From: Pseudomonadota bacterium
GTDB taxonomy: Bacteria > Pseudomonadota > Gammaproteobacteria > Acidiferrobacterales > Acidiferrobacteraceae
Assembly (NCBI GenBank): GCA_021841585.1
Contig: JAKBUS010000001.1
Coordinates: 1-64,000, forward strand
Reading direction: 5' to 3'
DNA length: 64,000 bases
Shown in pieces: positions 19,339 to 28,608 of this stretch; positions within the stretch are counted from its first letter, which is position 1; each line of letters starts with the position of its first letter. The position numbers and the translations under genes are program-made. The notes beneath the pieces were generated by a model. That model was not told where the DNA came from, made no database searches, and worked only from the letters and a program-made list of their open reading frames with translations.

Positions 19339-22300
19339 TCAGGCCTCAGGCAATAGCGCCAACAAGGCATCGACCCACGCACGGGCATCGCCGATACAGC
19401 GCACCACAGGCGGCCCCCCTTCACGCGCGGCGAAGATCGGCGCCTCGGCATCACGGTTGATGGCGACGATCTGTGTATCGGCCGCAATACCGACCATATG
19501 CTGCGGCGCCCCTGAAACCCCGAGCGCGAGCAGCAATCGCGGCGCTATATGGATGCCGGTCTGTCCAATCTGGTGTTCGGACGGCAGAAGTCCGCTTTCC
19601 TGCACGACCTTGCGCGTCGCACCGAACGCCACCTCGCATCCCATCATAGCCGATAACCGCGACTTAAGCCTCATGAGCCCCCTTTGAAAGAACGCCCCGT
19701 CGGCGACCCCCTGCCCGACGTCAATCACCACCTCGGCACCGGCAAGCCCGGTGCCGCGGGCCGCGCGCACGACATGCGCGAATCGTCCGCTACGCCCCCC
19801 CGGGATCGCCCAATCTTGCACGACGCATGGCGTCTGGATCACGGATGCGGTCTTTCCGGTGCCAGGCGCCGCCACCAGCACCGCGCGTTCCGGGCACCGC
19901 GTCCGCCACCGCCGCCCGCCACCGGCGCACACGAGATCGCCACCCTGGCGCGCCTCGACGTCGATGTAGAGGGGGCGCGCAAGGCGCGTGGCCAAGGCCG
20001 CGCCGAGACCGGCGTCCTCGGGCCCCAGGACGATAAGCGAGGCGCCCGCCAGGCGTGACGCCAGGGCCTCCGCCAAAGTCGCCTCGGCACCGGTCGCGGG
20101 CACCCGGAAGAGCGGCCCGGAAAGCCCCTCTGGGGGCGATTCTCCGCGGGCCCGCGCAAGCCACACGCCGCCAGGCTCGCCCAGGGTGCGCGCAAGGCCG
20201 ACACAGGCGCGGGCCCGCGCCCCGCCGCCGGCGACCGCCATGACCGTCGCCAATTGCGCCGCCCCCTGCAAAATCGGTCTGGCCGCCGACGGGGCGCCCC
20301 CGACACCCGCCAGCAACCACGCCGCCAGGGCCTCGGGGGAATCCATGTCGCCGGGCGCCGCCGATGGCGCCGCGAGCGCCGGACAGGCCTCTGCCACGGC
20401 CCCGGCGAGACGTTCCTCGCGCGGCGGCGTCTTGAGCGCTTCCAACCATTCCCCCGCCGCGAACTCATCGCTGCGCCCGGTGGCAGGCAGGCGTCCGCAG
20501 GCGACTACGGGCCTTCGGTAGGCCACGCGAAGATGCTGCCCCGCGCCACGCATGATCTCGTAGCCGCGCGCCCCGGCCCCGGCAAGCCCGGTTATGCCAT
20601 CCACCAGCACGGTATTCAGGGCGCCGGCCAGGGCGGTGAGAAACACCGGTTGCGACGAGCCCGCAAGGATCAGATCGGGGCGCAGCCCGGCCGCGATGGG
20701 GGCGACGGCGGCGGGATCGGCGAGCCCGCCCGTGATCACCGCATGGACACGCGCGCCGGCGGCGCGCAGGCGCTGCGCGAGGTCCGAGCACGGGGCAGCG
20801 GTCACGAGCAGCGCCGTCACGCCGATGGCCGCATCGTGATCGCATGCGGCGAGGGCCTGATCGAGGACCGCCAGATCCTCATCATCCAGGCGCACGTCGC
20901 GCGCGTCCGGGTGCCGCACATCGCGCACCAGGACCACCAGATGTCCGCGCAAGCCGGGAGCAAAGACCCGCGCCGGGCACGCGGCCCCGGCGACGCGGCG
21001 GCCGGCAAGCGCCACCACCGCCTGCTCATAGGCCGGCGCCTCGGTAAACAGCTCATGGACGGCACGCGCGCGGGCGGCCACCGCCTGCTCACAGGCGGCC
21101 TCGAGCGCCTCGAGGGCGGCGAGGACTCTTTGCGTCGCGCCGCGTGCGGTGAGCGCCAGACGGCGCTCGACCTGCACGGCCCACGCATAAATCTCGGCCG
21201 CCCAATCGACCACTGGAAACCAGGGAATCTGGGCGTCGCCATCGTCAGCCACCCGCGCCTTCAGATCCCCGAGGCGCGGGCGCAGGAAATCGCTGAACGA
21301 CCGGAGCGCACGATCGAGCGCCGGACTCCCGGTCGCCGCAAGCGCATCGAAACGCGCGAACAAGGCCGGGAGATCCTTCAGGACAAGGAATCTCTGGATC
21401 TCGTTCGTGCCTTCGTAGATGTTGAGGATGCGGGCGTCGCGCCGCCATTTTTCGATGGGCTCGGACAGGGACGCGGCCGATGGGCCACGCTCGATCTCAA
21501 GGGCGCGCAAGACGCGATGGAGCCCCTCGGAGGCGAGAAACTTGGACAATGCCGCCTCGATGCGGAAGTCCCCGCGGGACAAATCGGCGCGGTCCATGAG
21601 GCCGACCAGGCGCGCGCCGAGGGCGCGCAGGCGTTCATGCTCGTAACGGGCACGCGCCAGCGCGGGCGATGCCGCATCGAAGTGCCGCGTATAGTCGGCA
21701 ATGAGCCGCTCGAGCAGGCCGCCCGCGCCGACCACGAGCCCGCCGCGCCCCACGCTCAAGGTCTCCAGGGCGTTCACCTGACCATGACCCTCGAAACCGA
21801 TGACGCGGCTTGCGCACACGCGCACCGACGCCAACGTAATCTCGTTGGTGGGCGAGGCGCGCTGGCCGAGCTTGCGTTCATCGCGGCCGACGCTGAGCCC
21901 CTCGCTGCGGCGCTCGACCATGAATCCGGTCGCGCCGCGGGCGCTCTGCGCATACAGGCAATAGCGGTCGGCGAGCGAGCCGTTGCTGATCCACATCTTG
22001 CGGCCAGACAGCTCGAAGTACTCGTAGACCGGGCCGTCGGGGGTGTCGAGGGGGACGCCCTTATCGTCATATTCGTAGACCTCTCCCGAATCCCGCACCA
22101 CCCGGTGACGCGCGCGGCCCTGGGTGGCATCCCAGGGGCCATCGTCGAGACGCGCCCATGTCCCGTCCGGTAAGTGGTAACGGACCCCGGAGGCGGTGAA
22201 ATCGAGACGCCGCTCATCGAGAAGGACGCGCGGCCCGCGCGCGGTGACGAATTGCCAGAGTCCGGCCTCGCTTAAGCTCAGTGACGCGCGCCGGGCCTCG

Positions 22301-25300
22301 GCGCGGGTCGTCAGCGCCCCGGTATCGGAACCGGCGGAGGGCTCGGTAAGGGCGAATGCGCTGATCTCGCCGCGCGCCAGAAAGCGCAGAAAGCGTTCGT
22401 GGGCGGCGATGCGGACCGGCAGGCGCGCGCGCTCCCCGGCGAGCCGCGGGGCGAGCGCCGCGAGCCGATCGTCAAGGGCTCCGGCGCGCTCGGCCACGGC
22501 ATCCAGATCGCGCGCGCGCGCGGCGGCCACCAGGGCCTCGAACGCCCATAGCACGTCGCGCGCGAGATATTTCAAGGCCGACCCGGGCTTCAGAAATCGC
22601 TCCTTGATGAGCGCGGCCATGGCCTCGAGGGTCTTTTTGAGCGCGGCCGGGCGCGGACGCTCGGCGAGCGCGCGCAGGCGATGCGCACCCGCGCGCAGGT
22701 CGGCAAAGGATTCCGCGGACAGCACGGCGAGCTCCGCATCCAGATGCGGGAGATCCTTTTGCAAAGCCAGCAGCACCGGCATGGTGCCGATGCTGGTGCT
22801 GGCCATTACCAAAAGGCCCACCGACGGGTCGACGCGCCCCATGAGCAGCCCGGCGAGCACGGCGTACTCGGCCTTGCTCGTGCCCCGCCCGCCCAGGTCC
22901 CGGGGGATCACCGTGGCAAATGCCTGAAAGGCCTTGAGGCGCGCGATGTCGGACTCAGGGACTGCATGGCGGCCATCGATATAACGGCCGTAGGCACCGC
23001 CTTCGGGGTCGCGGAATCCGGCGCGCGTAAGACGCAGGACCTGTGCACGCATGCGTCTGAGTGCGGGATCCGCAAAAAAGTCCTCGGGCACGAACACCTG
23101 GTCTGCGGGCATCAGCCGTCCGAACAGAAAACCCCCGCTCTGGTAGGCGATCGGCGCGACCGGCCGAGGGGCGATGGGCAGACGGCAGGAGATCGCGGGC
23201 AGCGGCGCGAGGGTCGCATCCACGCCAAGGCCGTGACGCAAAAACACCGCTTCCGCACGATCGGTGGGGCTTGTCCACAGCGCCGGCTCGCCATGGGCCG
23301 CGGACGAGGCGGGGGTAGCCGCCGGCCATTGCGTCAACACCATGGCGTCGCGATAGCGGCGGCTTAGGATGTCATCCTCGGAATAGCTGATGCCCCCGAA
23401 CACCTGGCCCGCGCACCAGGCCGCGCCGTTCAAGGACACCCCGAAGCGTTCCTGGAGGTGCGCCACGGCCATGCGCGGCTCGTACTCGCAGCGCGCGCGC
23501 AGGCGCCGGGCGAGCGCCTGCGCATAGGCAACGACCGCGAGCAGGCGCTTGACCGCGCCGAACTTGAACACCCCGTCGGATCCATCGCGGTCACGGAAGG
23601 CGCCGGCGAACTGCAGGCGTGCCCGGGCATGGGCATCGGCACGCGCGCCCAGGGCCTCGCCATAACCTTCCCAAAAGGCCGCGTAGTAGCACACGAAAGT
23701 CGCGTCGGCGACAAACGCCTCGCGGCCCGTAGCCGGCACGCGCACGCAACGCGCCGCGTCGAGACCGGTGGCGCGCGCATCGCCGGTGGCGACAAGCGGG
23801 CCGTGGCCGCCTGCGGCATCGGCGCCCACGTCGGGGACCCATGCGGACAGGCCGTCGGCCTCGCGCCAAAGGCAGACGGTCAGGCGCGCCAGGCGCCGCC
23901 CGCAACGGGCCTCGGCCAGCAGGTGATGGAGGGCTACGAATCCAAGCCCGCTATCGTGTTCGGCAAGCGCCGCGATGACGTCCTCGGGGGCGGCGTTGCG
24001 GCCATGCATGAGACGCGTTAGGTCCTGGCGGTCGTCTGCGGTCCACCCCGAGGCGAGCCTGGCCAGACGCAGAGATGGGAAGACGGTCGCCGCCCGGTCG
24101 CGCAACACGCGTCGCGTGAAGGCCGTGAGGGCCGCGCTCGCGGGCCGCGCCTTTTTGGTTCGCGGGCCGGCGGCGATTGTGATGTCGGGCAGGGCATGGA
24201 CACTGCCGTCGGCTCCCGTGCGTTGCGCATCGGGGAGCTCGTAGATCAACCGATGGGTGCTCGTCCGACGCCAATCGATTGCCGGCACCACCAATCGGCA
24301 CGATTCGCACTTGATGCAATTCTCGAAGATTACGGACGCGCCGCCCGCCGGGCTACCCGGCCCGTAGACCGCCGCCGGGCATACGCGCTTCAAACGCCGG
24401 GCGTCCGCCAAGGCCAGGTCACGAGGGCAATGGATATGGCGCAGGTCGGGTGCCGGGCGGCCGAGCGGGGCCAACCAGTCGGTGGGCGAATCAGGGGGGC
24501 TTTGATCCCACGAGAGGTAGGCGCGGACCGCGCGCTCGTGGCGGTAATAGGGCGTACGCATGAGCGCCGAGCGGCCGGCGGCGGCGAGCCGCGCGCCATC
24601 GACGGCAAAGCCCAACGCGCCGGAGACGCACAGACCGGCCGCACGCGCGAGCATGCGCGCGGCCGGCTTGCGCACACGCTGCGAAAGCGCCGCGGCCAGG
24701 CGGGTCTCGAGCCGCGGCAGGCCCCGACCGTAGAAGTAGCCGATGCCGCGGGCAAGCCCCGCGAAGAGGGCGCTCGGCGCCGGCACCGGCGTGAACCGGC
24801 CGCCGCGCGCCACCAGAAAAGTGACGGCGAGCGGTGGGCGGTCGGGCACGAGCGCCGCGCGTGGCAGGGCGGCTATGGCCTTGAGGGTGGCGCGATCACG
24901 CATGATGGAAAAGGCCGCGCGCGCACACGCCCGCGAGCGTGACGCGGGGTCGGCGGTCAGCGCGCCGACCAGCGCCGGGAGGTGTTCGAAGATGAGGGGG
25001 CTTGCATGCAGGGCCTCGGGCCAGGCGGCGGCAAGGCGCGCATTGTCGTAATCGGGACTCTGGCGCAACCGCCCGCCGTAGGCCTCGGTCAGGGCCGCGG
25101 CGGAATAATCGCCTTGGCCGCGCAGATCGAGGACCGCATCGGCGAACGCCGCCCCCGACATGGCCGCCGGGCCCATGAAATTCGGGTAGGGGAATTCGAG
25201 CCCAAGCCCCAGCGACGCGCCCCCGATCGCCAACCCGTCATAGGCGCAGCCCACCCCTTCGCGCAGGCCGCCGGCGCGGATGACCTTGGCCCCATAGGCG

Positions 25301-26139
25301 ATCTGCGTGGCCCCCTCGAGTAGGGCCGCGACCTCCGGCAGGGCCAGAAACCGGCGCATGAGCTGGGGGTGATCGACCGGGCCGTGATCGGCAAGCGATG
25401 TCAGCGGAAGCACGAGCCCGACCGATAGCGTATCGCGGTTCGTGTACAAAAAGCCGCTCATGTCGAGCGCCACGGTACGGCCCCTGAACGAACCGTTGCG
25501 CAGTAGCCACTCCTGCGCGATCCCCTCGTCTGCGCCCACCCCGAAACGCGCCTCTATGGTCGCCGGGGCCAGCGCAAACACGGCCTTGATGCCCTGCGCG
25601 TAGCGTACCATTGGGCGCTCGAGACCGGCGCGCGCGAGCAGGCCCGCGGCATCGCCCTCGGCGAGAAATACCACCGGCGCCTCGATCGGTCCGCGCGCGG
25701 TATCGACGCCCACCACGCGCCCATGCGCGAACCGCAGCCCGGTCGCGGTCGTGCGCGGCAGGAGCATGGCCCCGTGCCCTATGGCACGCGCCGCGAGGTA
25801 GCGGTCAAGCCGCGGGCGCAACACCGTCCAGGCCTCGCCATAGTCGTTGCCGGCCACGGCACGCGCCTCGAAGCCGGCACATCCGCCGCCTCCATGGACG
25901 AACAGCGAGCGCGCCACGATGCGGCGCTCGCGAGGGGCGCGCGCCCAATCAGCCGCTCCCAGGACATCTTCGCGCACAAGGGTCTCGGCGTGATAGACGC
26001 CGCCCGACCAGTTCTCCGCGCCGGCGAATTCCGCCCCTTCGAGCACCAAGGTCCGCACCCCGGCGCGCGCGAGCTTGAGGGCGGCACTGATGCCGGCCGG
26101 TCCCGCCCCCACGATCAATACCTCCGGTCCCTGGCCCAT
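19339..26139 (-). CDS. Giant fusion: ETF-quinone oxidoreductase + acyl-CoA dehydrogenase + EtfB + EtfA
   Basis: One open frame encodes 2266 residues. Residues 1-440 are FixC/ETF-QO-like (FAD motif IVGAGPAG at 9-16). Residues 560-660 are a FixX-like ferredoxin with Cys587 and Cys608/611/614, the four ligands seen in ETF-QO. Residues about 690-945 resemble a degenerate acyl-CoA dehydrogenase (QVFGGISYSEDD). Residues about 1000-1700 form a canonical dehydrogenase: LTEPSAGSDTG (1264-1274), SGRKMWISNG, and YEGTNEIQR with the expected catalytic Glu1576. Residues about 1720-1930 are EtfB-like. Residues about 1935-2266 are EtfA, with the FAD-binding HQIGQTG and SGAPQH motifs. The chain could pass electrons from acyl-CoA through ETF flavin and the iron-sulfur cluster to membrane quinone. 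RBS AGGAGGG precedes ATG 26139. It heads the beta-oxidation operon. Confidence 0.9.
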   Translation of the reverse strand: MGQGPEVLIVGAGPAGISAALKLARAGVRTLVLEGAEFAGAENWSGGVYHAETLVREDVLGAADWARAPRERRIVARSLFVHGGGGCAGFEARAVAGNDYGEAWTVLRPRLDRYLAARAIGHGAMLLPRTTATGLRFAHGRVVGVDTARGPIEAPVVFLAEGDAAGLLARAGLERPMVRYAQGIKAVFALAPATIEARFGVGADEGIAQEWLLRNGSFRGRTVALDMSGFLYTNRDTLSVGLVLPLTSLADHGPVDHPQLMRRFLALPEVAALLEGATQIAYGAKVIRAGGLREGVGCAYDGLAIGGASLGLGLEFPYPNFMGPAAMSGAAFADAVLDLRGQGDYSAAALTEAYGGRLRQSPDYDNARLAAAWPEALHASPLIFEHLPALVGALTADPASRSRACARAAFSIMRDRATLKAIAALPRAALVPDRPPLAVTFLVARGGRFTPVPAPSALFAGLARGIGYFYGRGLPRLETRLAAALSQRVRKPAARMLARAAGLCVSGALGFAVDGARLAAAGRSALMRTPYYRHERAVRAYLSWDQSPPDSPTDWLAPLGRPAPDLRHIHCPRDLALADARRLKRVCPAAVYGPGSPAGGASVIFENCIKCESCRLVVPAIDWRRTSTHRLIYELPDAQRTGADGSVHALPDITIAAGPRTKKARPASAALTAFTRRVLRDRAATVFPSLRLARLASGWTADDRQDLTRLMHGRNAAPEDVIAALAEHDSGLGFVALHHLLAEARCGRRLARLTVCLWREADGLSAWVPDVGADAAGGHGPLVATGDARATGLDAARCVRVPATGREAFVADATFVCYYAAFWEGYGEALGARADAHARARLQFAGAFRDRDGSDGVFKFGAVKRLLAVVAYAQALARRLRARCEYEPRMAVAHLQERFGVSLNGAAWCAGQVFGGISYSEDDILSRRYRDAMVLTQWPAATPASSAAHGEPALWTSPTDRAEAVFLRHGLGVDATLAPLPAISCRLPIAPRPVAPIAYQSGGFLFGRLMPADQVFVPEDFFADPALRRMRAQVLRLTRAGFRDPEGGAYGRYIDGRHAVPESDIARLKAFQAFATVIPRDLGGRGTSKAEYAVLAGLLMGRVDPSVGLLVMASTSIGTMPVLLALQKDLPHLDAELAVLSAESFADLRAGAHRLRALAERPRPAALKKTLEAMAALIKERFLKPGSALKYLARDVLWAFEALVAAARARDLDAVAERAGALDDRLAALAPRLAGERARLPVRIAAHERFLRFLARGEISAFALTEPSAGSDTGALTTRAEARRASLSLSEAGLWQFVTARGPRVLLDERRLDFTASGVRYHLPDGTWARLDDGPWDATQGRARHRVVRDSGEVYEYDDKGVPLDTPDGPVYEYFELSGRKMWISNGSLADRYCLYAQSARGATGFMVERRSEGLSVGRDERKLGQRASPTNEITLASVRVCASRVIGFEGHGQVNALETLSVGRGGLVVGAGGLLERLIADYTRHFDAASPALARARYEHERLRALGARLVGLMDRADLSRGDFRIEAALSKFLASEGLHRVLRALEIERGPSAASLSEPIEKWRRDARILNIYEGTNEIQRFLVLKDLPALFARFDALAATGSPALDRALRSFSDFLRPRLGDLKARVADDGDAQIPWFPVVDWAAEIYAWAVQVERRLALTARGATQRVLAALEALEAACEQAVAARARAVHELFTEAPAYEQAVVALAGRRVAGAACPARVFAPGLRGHLVVLVRDVRHPDARDVRLDDEDLAVLDQALAACDHDAAIGVTALLVTAAPCSDLAQRLRAAGARVHAVITGGLADPAAVAPIAAGLRPDLILAGSSQPVFLTALAGALNTVLVDGITGLAGAGARGYEIMRGAGQHLRVAYRRPVVACGRLPATGRSDEFAAGEWLEALKTPPREERLAGAVAEACPALAAPSAAPGDMDSPEALAAWLLAGVGGAPSAARPILQGAAQLATVMAVAGGGARARACVGLARTLGEPGGVWLARARGESPPEGLSGPLFRVPATGAEATLAEALASRLAGASLIVLGPEDAGLGAALATRLARPLYIDVEARQGGDLVCAGGGRRWRTRCPERAVLVAAPGTGKTASVIQTPCVVQDWAIPGGRSGRFAHVVRAARGTGLAGAEVVIDVGQGVADGAFFQRGLMRLKSRLSAMMGCEVAFGATRKVVQESGLLPSEHQIGQTGIHIAPRLLLALGVSGAPQHMVGIAADTQIVAINRDAEAPIFAAREGGPPVVRCIGDARAWVDALLALLPEA

Positions 26140-26156
26140 TACGCCCTCCTGCCCTC

Positions 26157-26185
26157 AGTATAGACAGGCTTTATGGCGTCGTTAA
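26157..26185 (-). promoter_or_regulatory. Putative sigma70-type promoter of the beta-oxidation operon
   Basis: On the minus strand TTAACG (26185-26180) and TATACT (26162-26157) are separated by exactly 17 bases. They match the -35 and -10 consensus at 4/6 and 5/6 positions. Transcription would start near 26150, leaving an untranslated leader of only about 11 bases that still contains the AGGAGGG ribosome-binding site. Confidence 0.5.
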
Positions 26186-26350
26186 AAGCGAGCGGGTGGC
26201 GGCCACCTATGACCGACACCGGTGATCCCATCCCCCGGTCGACCACACCGAGACCGTCGGGCGGATCGACGACGGGGCGCGGCTTGGGTCGGATGGAGCA
26301 CGCGGGCAATGGCGTTAGGCTTTCAGACAAGATTCCCCACGGAGGACGCC

Positions 26351-27316
26351 ATGCCCGGGAGCACGCCGCAAAAGACCCAGAATGGGGGCCAGAATCCGGT
26401 CATAGCGATCAATATGGCGCGCATCAGCAATCGCCCCGAGAACCACGAGATGATGCGCAAGGTCGGGCCCAAGGTGTGCATCACCACCGCCACCCACCCC
26501 GGTTTCCTCGGTTTCGACCAACTCCTGCAGGTCGGCATCCATCCCATGGCCGGGCGCTACGGCGGCGGCGCGCTCGACATGCGCGAAACCCTGAACCCGA
26601 TCAGCATGTTTCAGTACACCGTGTGGCGGGACGCCAAGTCCCATGAGGAGATGCATTATCTCCAGTTCGATACTATCTATGAGCTTTGCAGTCATTGCCT
26701 GGCGATGGTCGTGGAAGGGCCGTGGGAACCAGTATATGAGATCGTAGCTTCCGACCTGCCGCCCTCGATCGGGCTCAGCGATGTCCCGGCCCTCATGATG
26801 GCACGCGCCGCCGCACAGCAACCGGTACCCAAGGTCGCGCTCCCCATGCGCACGATCGCAGTCGGTGATCACGGCGTCATGCATGGCCATGAGGCCGACT
26901 TCGAGCAAGGCGTGCGCGACACCATGGCCTGGCTCATGGACCATGCCCCAGGCATGCTCGGATGGATGCTCCTGAAACAGACCGGGGTATCGGCGATCGG
27001 GTCGTTTCAGCTCGACCCGGAGGGCATGACCAAGGCCACGCTCGGCGCAAACCCGCCGCGCTACGCGACCAATTATGGGGATAAACCCCTCGACTACCCA
27101 CCGATACCGGCGGCCACCCCCGCGCAATATTTCGTGCACATGGAATGGGAGGCCCCGGGACTCGCCCATGAAGGGCTCGGCAAGGTGCTCGTCAATGTCG
27201 AGGCGCGCCACATTCACGATCACGGCGTGCTCGCCCACATCAACCGTGGTCCCTACTACATGCTCTTCGCCTCGATGATGGAAGAAGGCACGTGGCGGGA
27301 TCATCTCGTTCGTTAG
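26351..27316 (+). CDS. sor: Sulfur oxygenase reductase
   Basis: The 321-residue protein aligns along its length with sulfur oxygenase reductases. Key residues are present: Cys43 in VGPKVCITTATHPGF (the persulfide Cys), the iron ligands His98 and His102 in SHEEMH and Glu126 in GPWEPVYEI, and the Cys113/Cys116 pair in ELCSHCL. SOR is a cytoplasmic non-haem iron shell of 24 subunits that disproportionates and oxidises elemental sulfur to sulfite, sulfide and thiosulfate without external cofactors. ATG 26351 follows GGAGG at 26341. The N-terminus is about 12 residues longer than in archaeal homologues. It is co-transcribed with an SQR-like gene that begins 10 bases after its stop. Confidence 0.95.
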   Translation: MPGSTPQKTQNGGQNPVIAINMARISNRPENHEMMRKVGPKVCITTATHPGFLGFDQLLQVGIHPMAGRYGGGALDMRETLNPISMFQYTVWRDAKSHEEMHYLQFDTIYELCSHCLAMVVEGPWEPVYEIVASDLPPSIGLSDVPALMMARAAAQQPVPKVALPMRTIAVGDHGVMHGHEADFEQGVRDTMAWLMDHAPGMLGWMLLKQTGVSAIGSFQLDPEGMTKATLGANPPRYATNYGDKPLDYPPIPAATPAQYFVHMEWEAPGLAHEGLGKVLVNVEARHIHDHGVLAHINRGPYYMLFASMMEEGTWRDHLVR

Positions 27317-27326
27317 GAGGTCCGAT

Positions 27327-28604
27327 ATGGCTTCGAGCAAGGCCCACGCCGTAGTGCTTGGCGGTAATTTCGCGGGGCTCGCCTGCGCCCAGAAGATCCG
27401 TGAGTACGCGGGGGACGCGGTCGATATCACCGTGATCGATCGCAACCCCTATCTGCTTTTCATCCCCAACATCCCCGCCGAGGTCTTCGAGGGACGCGAC
27501 CCCGCCGCCACCCTCAAAATGGACACCTTGCGCGCGTTCGCCGACGCACAGGCGACCTTTATCCAGGGCGAGGTGCGCGCCATCGATCCGGATACCCGGA
27601 CCATAGACTTCACCCCCAAGGAGCGCGAGGGCTCGCCGTCGGAGACCATGGGCTACGACTATCTGGTCGTGGCCTTCGGCTGCCGCCTCGCCTACGACAA
27701 GATCACGGGCTTTGCATCCCATGCGCACGCCGCCTCGGATACCTATTACGGCAATAAGCTGAGAAAGACCCTGTTTGGCGGCGGCTACAAGGGCGGCCCG
27801 ATCGCGATCGGCTCGGCGCGCTTCCATCAAGGCACGGCGGTCAAGGACCTGGTCCCCATGGCCGACGCCGCCTGCGAGGGCCCGCCCGTGGAGATCATGA
27901 TGTCCATGGCCACCTGGCTCAAGAACCATGGTCTCGGAGGCCCCGACAAGATCACGGTCTTCACGCCCGGAAAGATGATCGCCGAGGATGCCGGTGAGCG
28001 GGTCGTCAATTCGCTTCTCGGCATCGCCAGTCAGATGGGTTTCCATTACCGCAATAACGTCGGCGACATAGCCGAGGTCACGCACGACGGCATTTCGTTC
28101 ACGCAGGGCGACGCGCTCGACGCCGAACTCAAGATCCTGCTCCCCGACTGGGTCCCGCACCCCTTCATGAAGGGCCTGCCGATCTGCGACGAGGAGGGCT
28201 TCGTGGTCACCGACATGCTGATGCGCAACCCCAAGTATCCGGAAATCCTGGCGTGCGGTGACGCCGCCGCGGTGACCGTGCCAAAGCTTGGGGCCATAGG
28301 TCACCAGGAGAGCGAGATCGTGGGCAAACAGATCGCTCACGACCTCGGGCGCCTGGGCAAGGCGGCGGCATGCGAGCCCCTGAAGCCGCTCGTCTACTGC
28401 ATCGGCGACATGGGCGACAACCAGGCCTTCTATATCCGCTCCAACTCCTGGTACGGTGGCGACACGCAGGTCTTAAAGATGGGCCGTGTCCCCTACCTCC
28501 TGAAGATGCAATACAAGGACCTGTTCTTCCGGACCCAAGGCAAGGTCCCGCCATGGGGCCTGGACGCCGCGCAGTTCCTTGCCGAACGCCTGTTTGCGGC
28601 TTGA
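27327..28604 (+). CDS. Sulfide:quinone oxidoreductase-like FAD-dependent oxidoreductase
   Basis: The 425-residue protein is a two-dinucleotide-domain flavoprotein of the SQR/NDH-2 superfamily: N-terminal FAD site VVLGGNFAGLACAQKI, FGCRLAYDKI (Cys119), AACEGPPVEI (Cys183), the second FAD motif LACGDAAAV (309-317), VYCIGDMGDNQAFY (Cys358) and an amphipathic C-terminus suited to membrane attachment. The three Cys positions match the catalytic trio of SQR. SQR oxidises sulfide to polysulfide and reduces quinone, so it could consume the sulfide released by SOR. AGGAGG overlaps the sor stop codon. An NDH-2-type activity is less likely given the cysteines. Confidence 0.82.
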   Translation: MASSKAHAVVLGGNFAGLACAQKIREYAGDAVDITVIDRNPYLLFIPNIPAEVFEGRDPAATLKMDTLRAFADAQATFIQGEVRAIDPDTRTIDFTPKEREGSPSETMGYDYLVVAFGCRLAYDKITGFASHAHAASDTYYGNKLRKTLFGGGYKGGPIAIGSARFHQGTAVKDLVPMADAACEGPPVEIMMSMATWLKNHGLGGPDKITVFTPGKMIAEDAGERVVNSLLGIASQMGFHYRNNVGDIAEVTHDGISFTQGDALDAELKILLPDWVPHPFMKGLPICDEEGFVVTDMLMRNPKYPEILACGDAAAVTVPKLGAIGHQESEIVGKQIAHDLGRLGKAAACEPLKPLVYCIGDMGDNQAFYIRSNSWYGGDTQVLKMGRVPYLLKMQYKDLFFRTQGKVPPWGLDAAQFLAERLFAA

Positions 28605-28608
28605 GCGC

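Noticed and set aside
20254..22173. 639-codon open frame opposite the fusion gene
   Set aside because: Same reason: a shadow of GC-rich codons, no motif, and the coding strand is well supported.
19339..26139. Fusion gene as an artefact of missed stop codons
   Set aside because: No stop occurs in 2266 codons, module linkers are in frame, domain order is sensible and there is one promoter and RBS at the start only.
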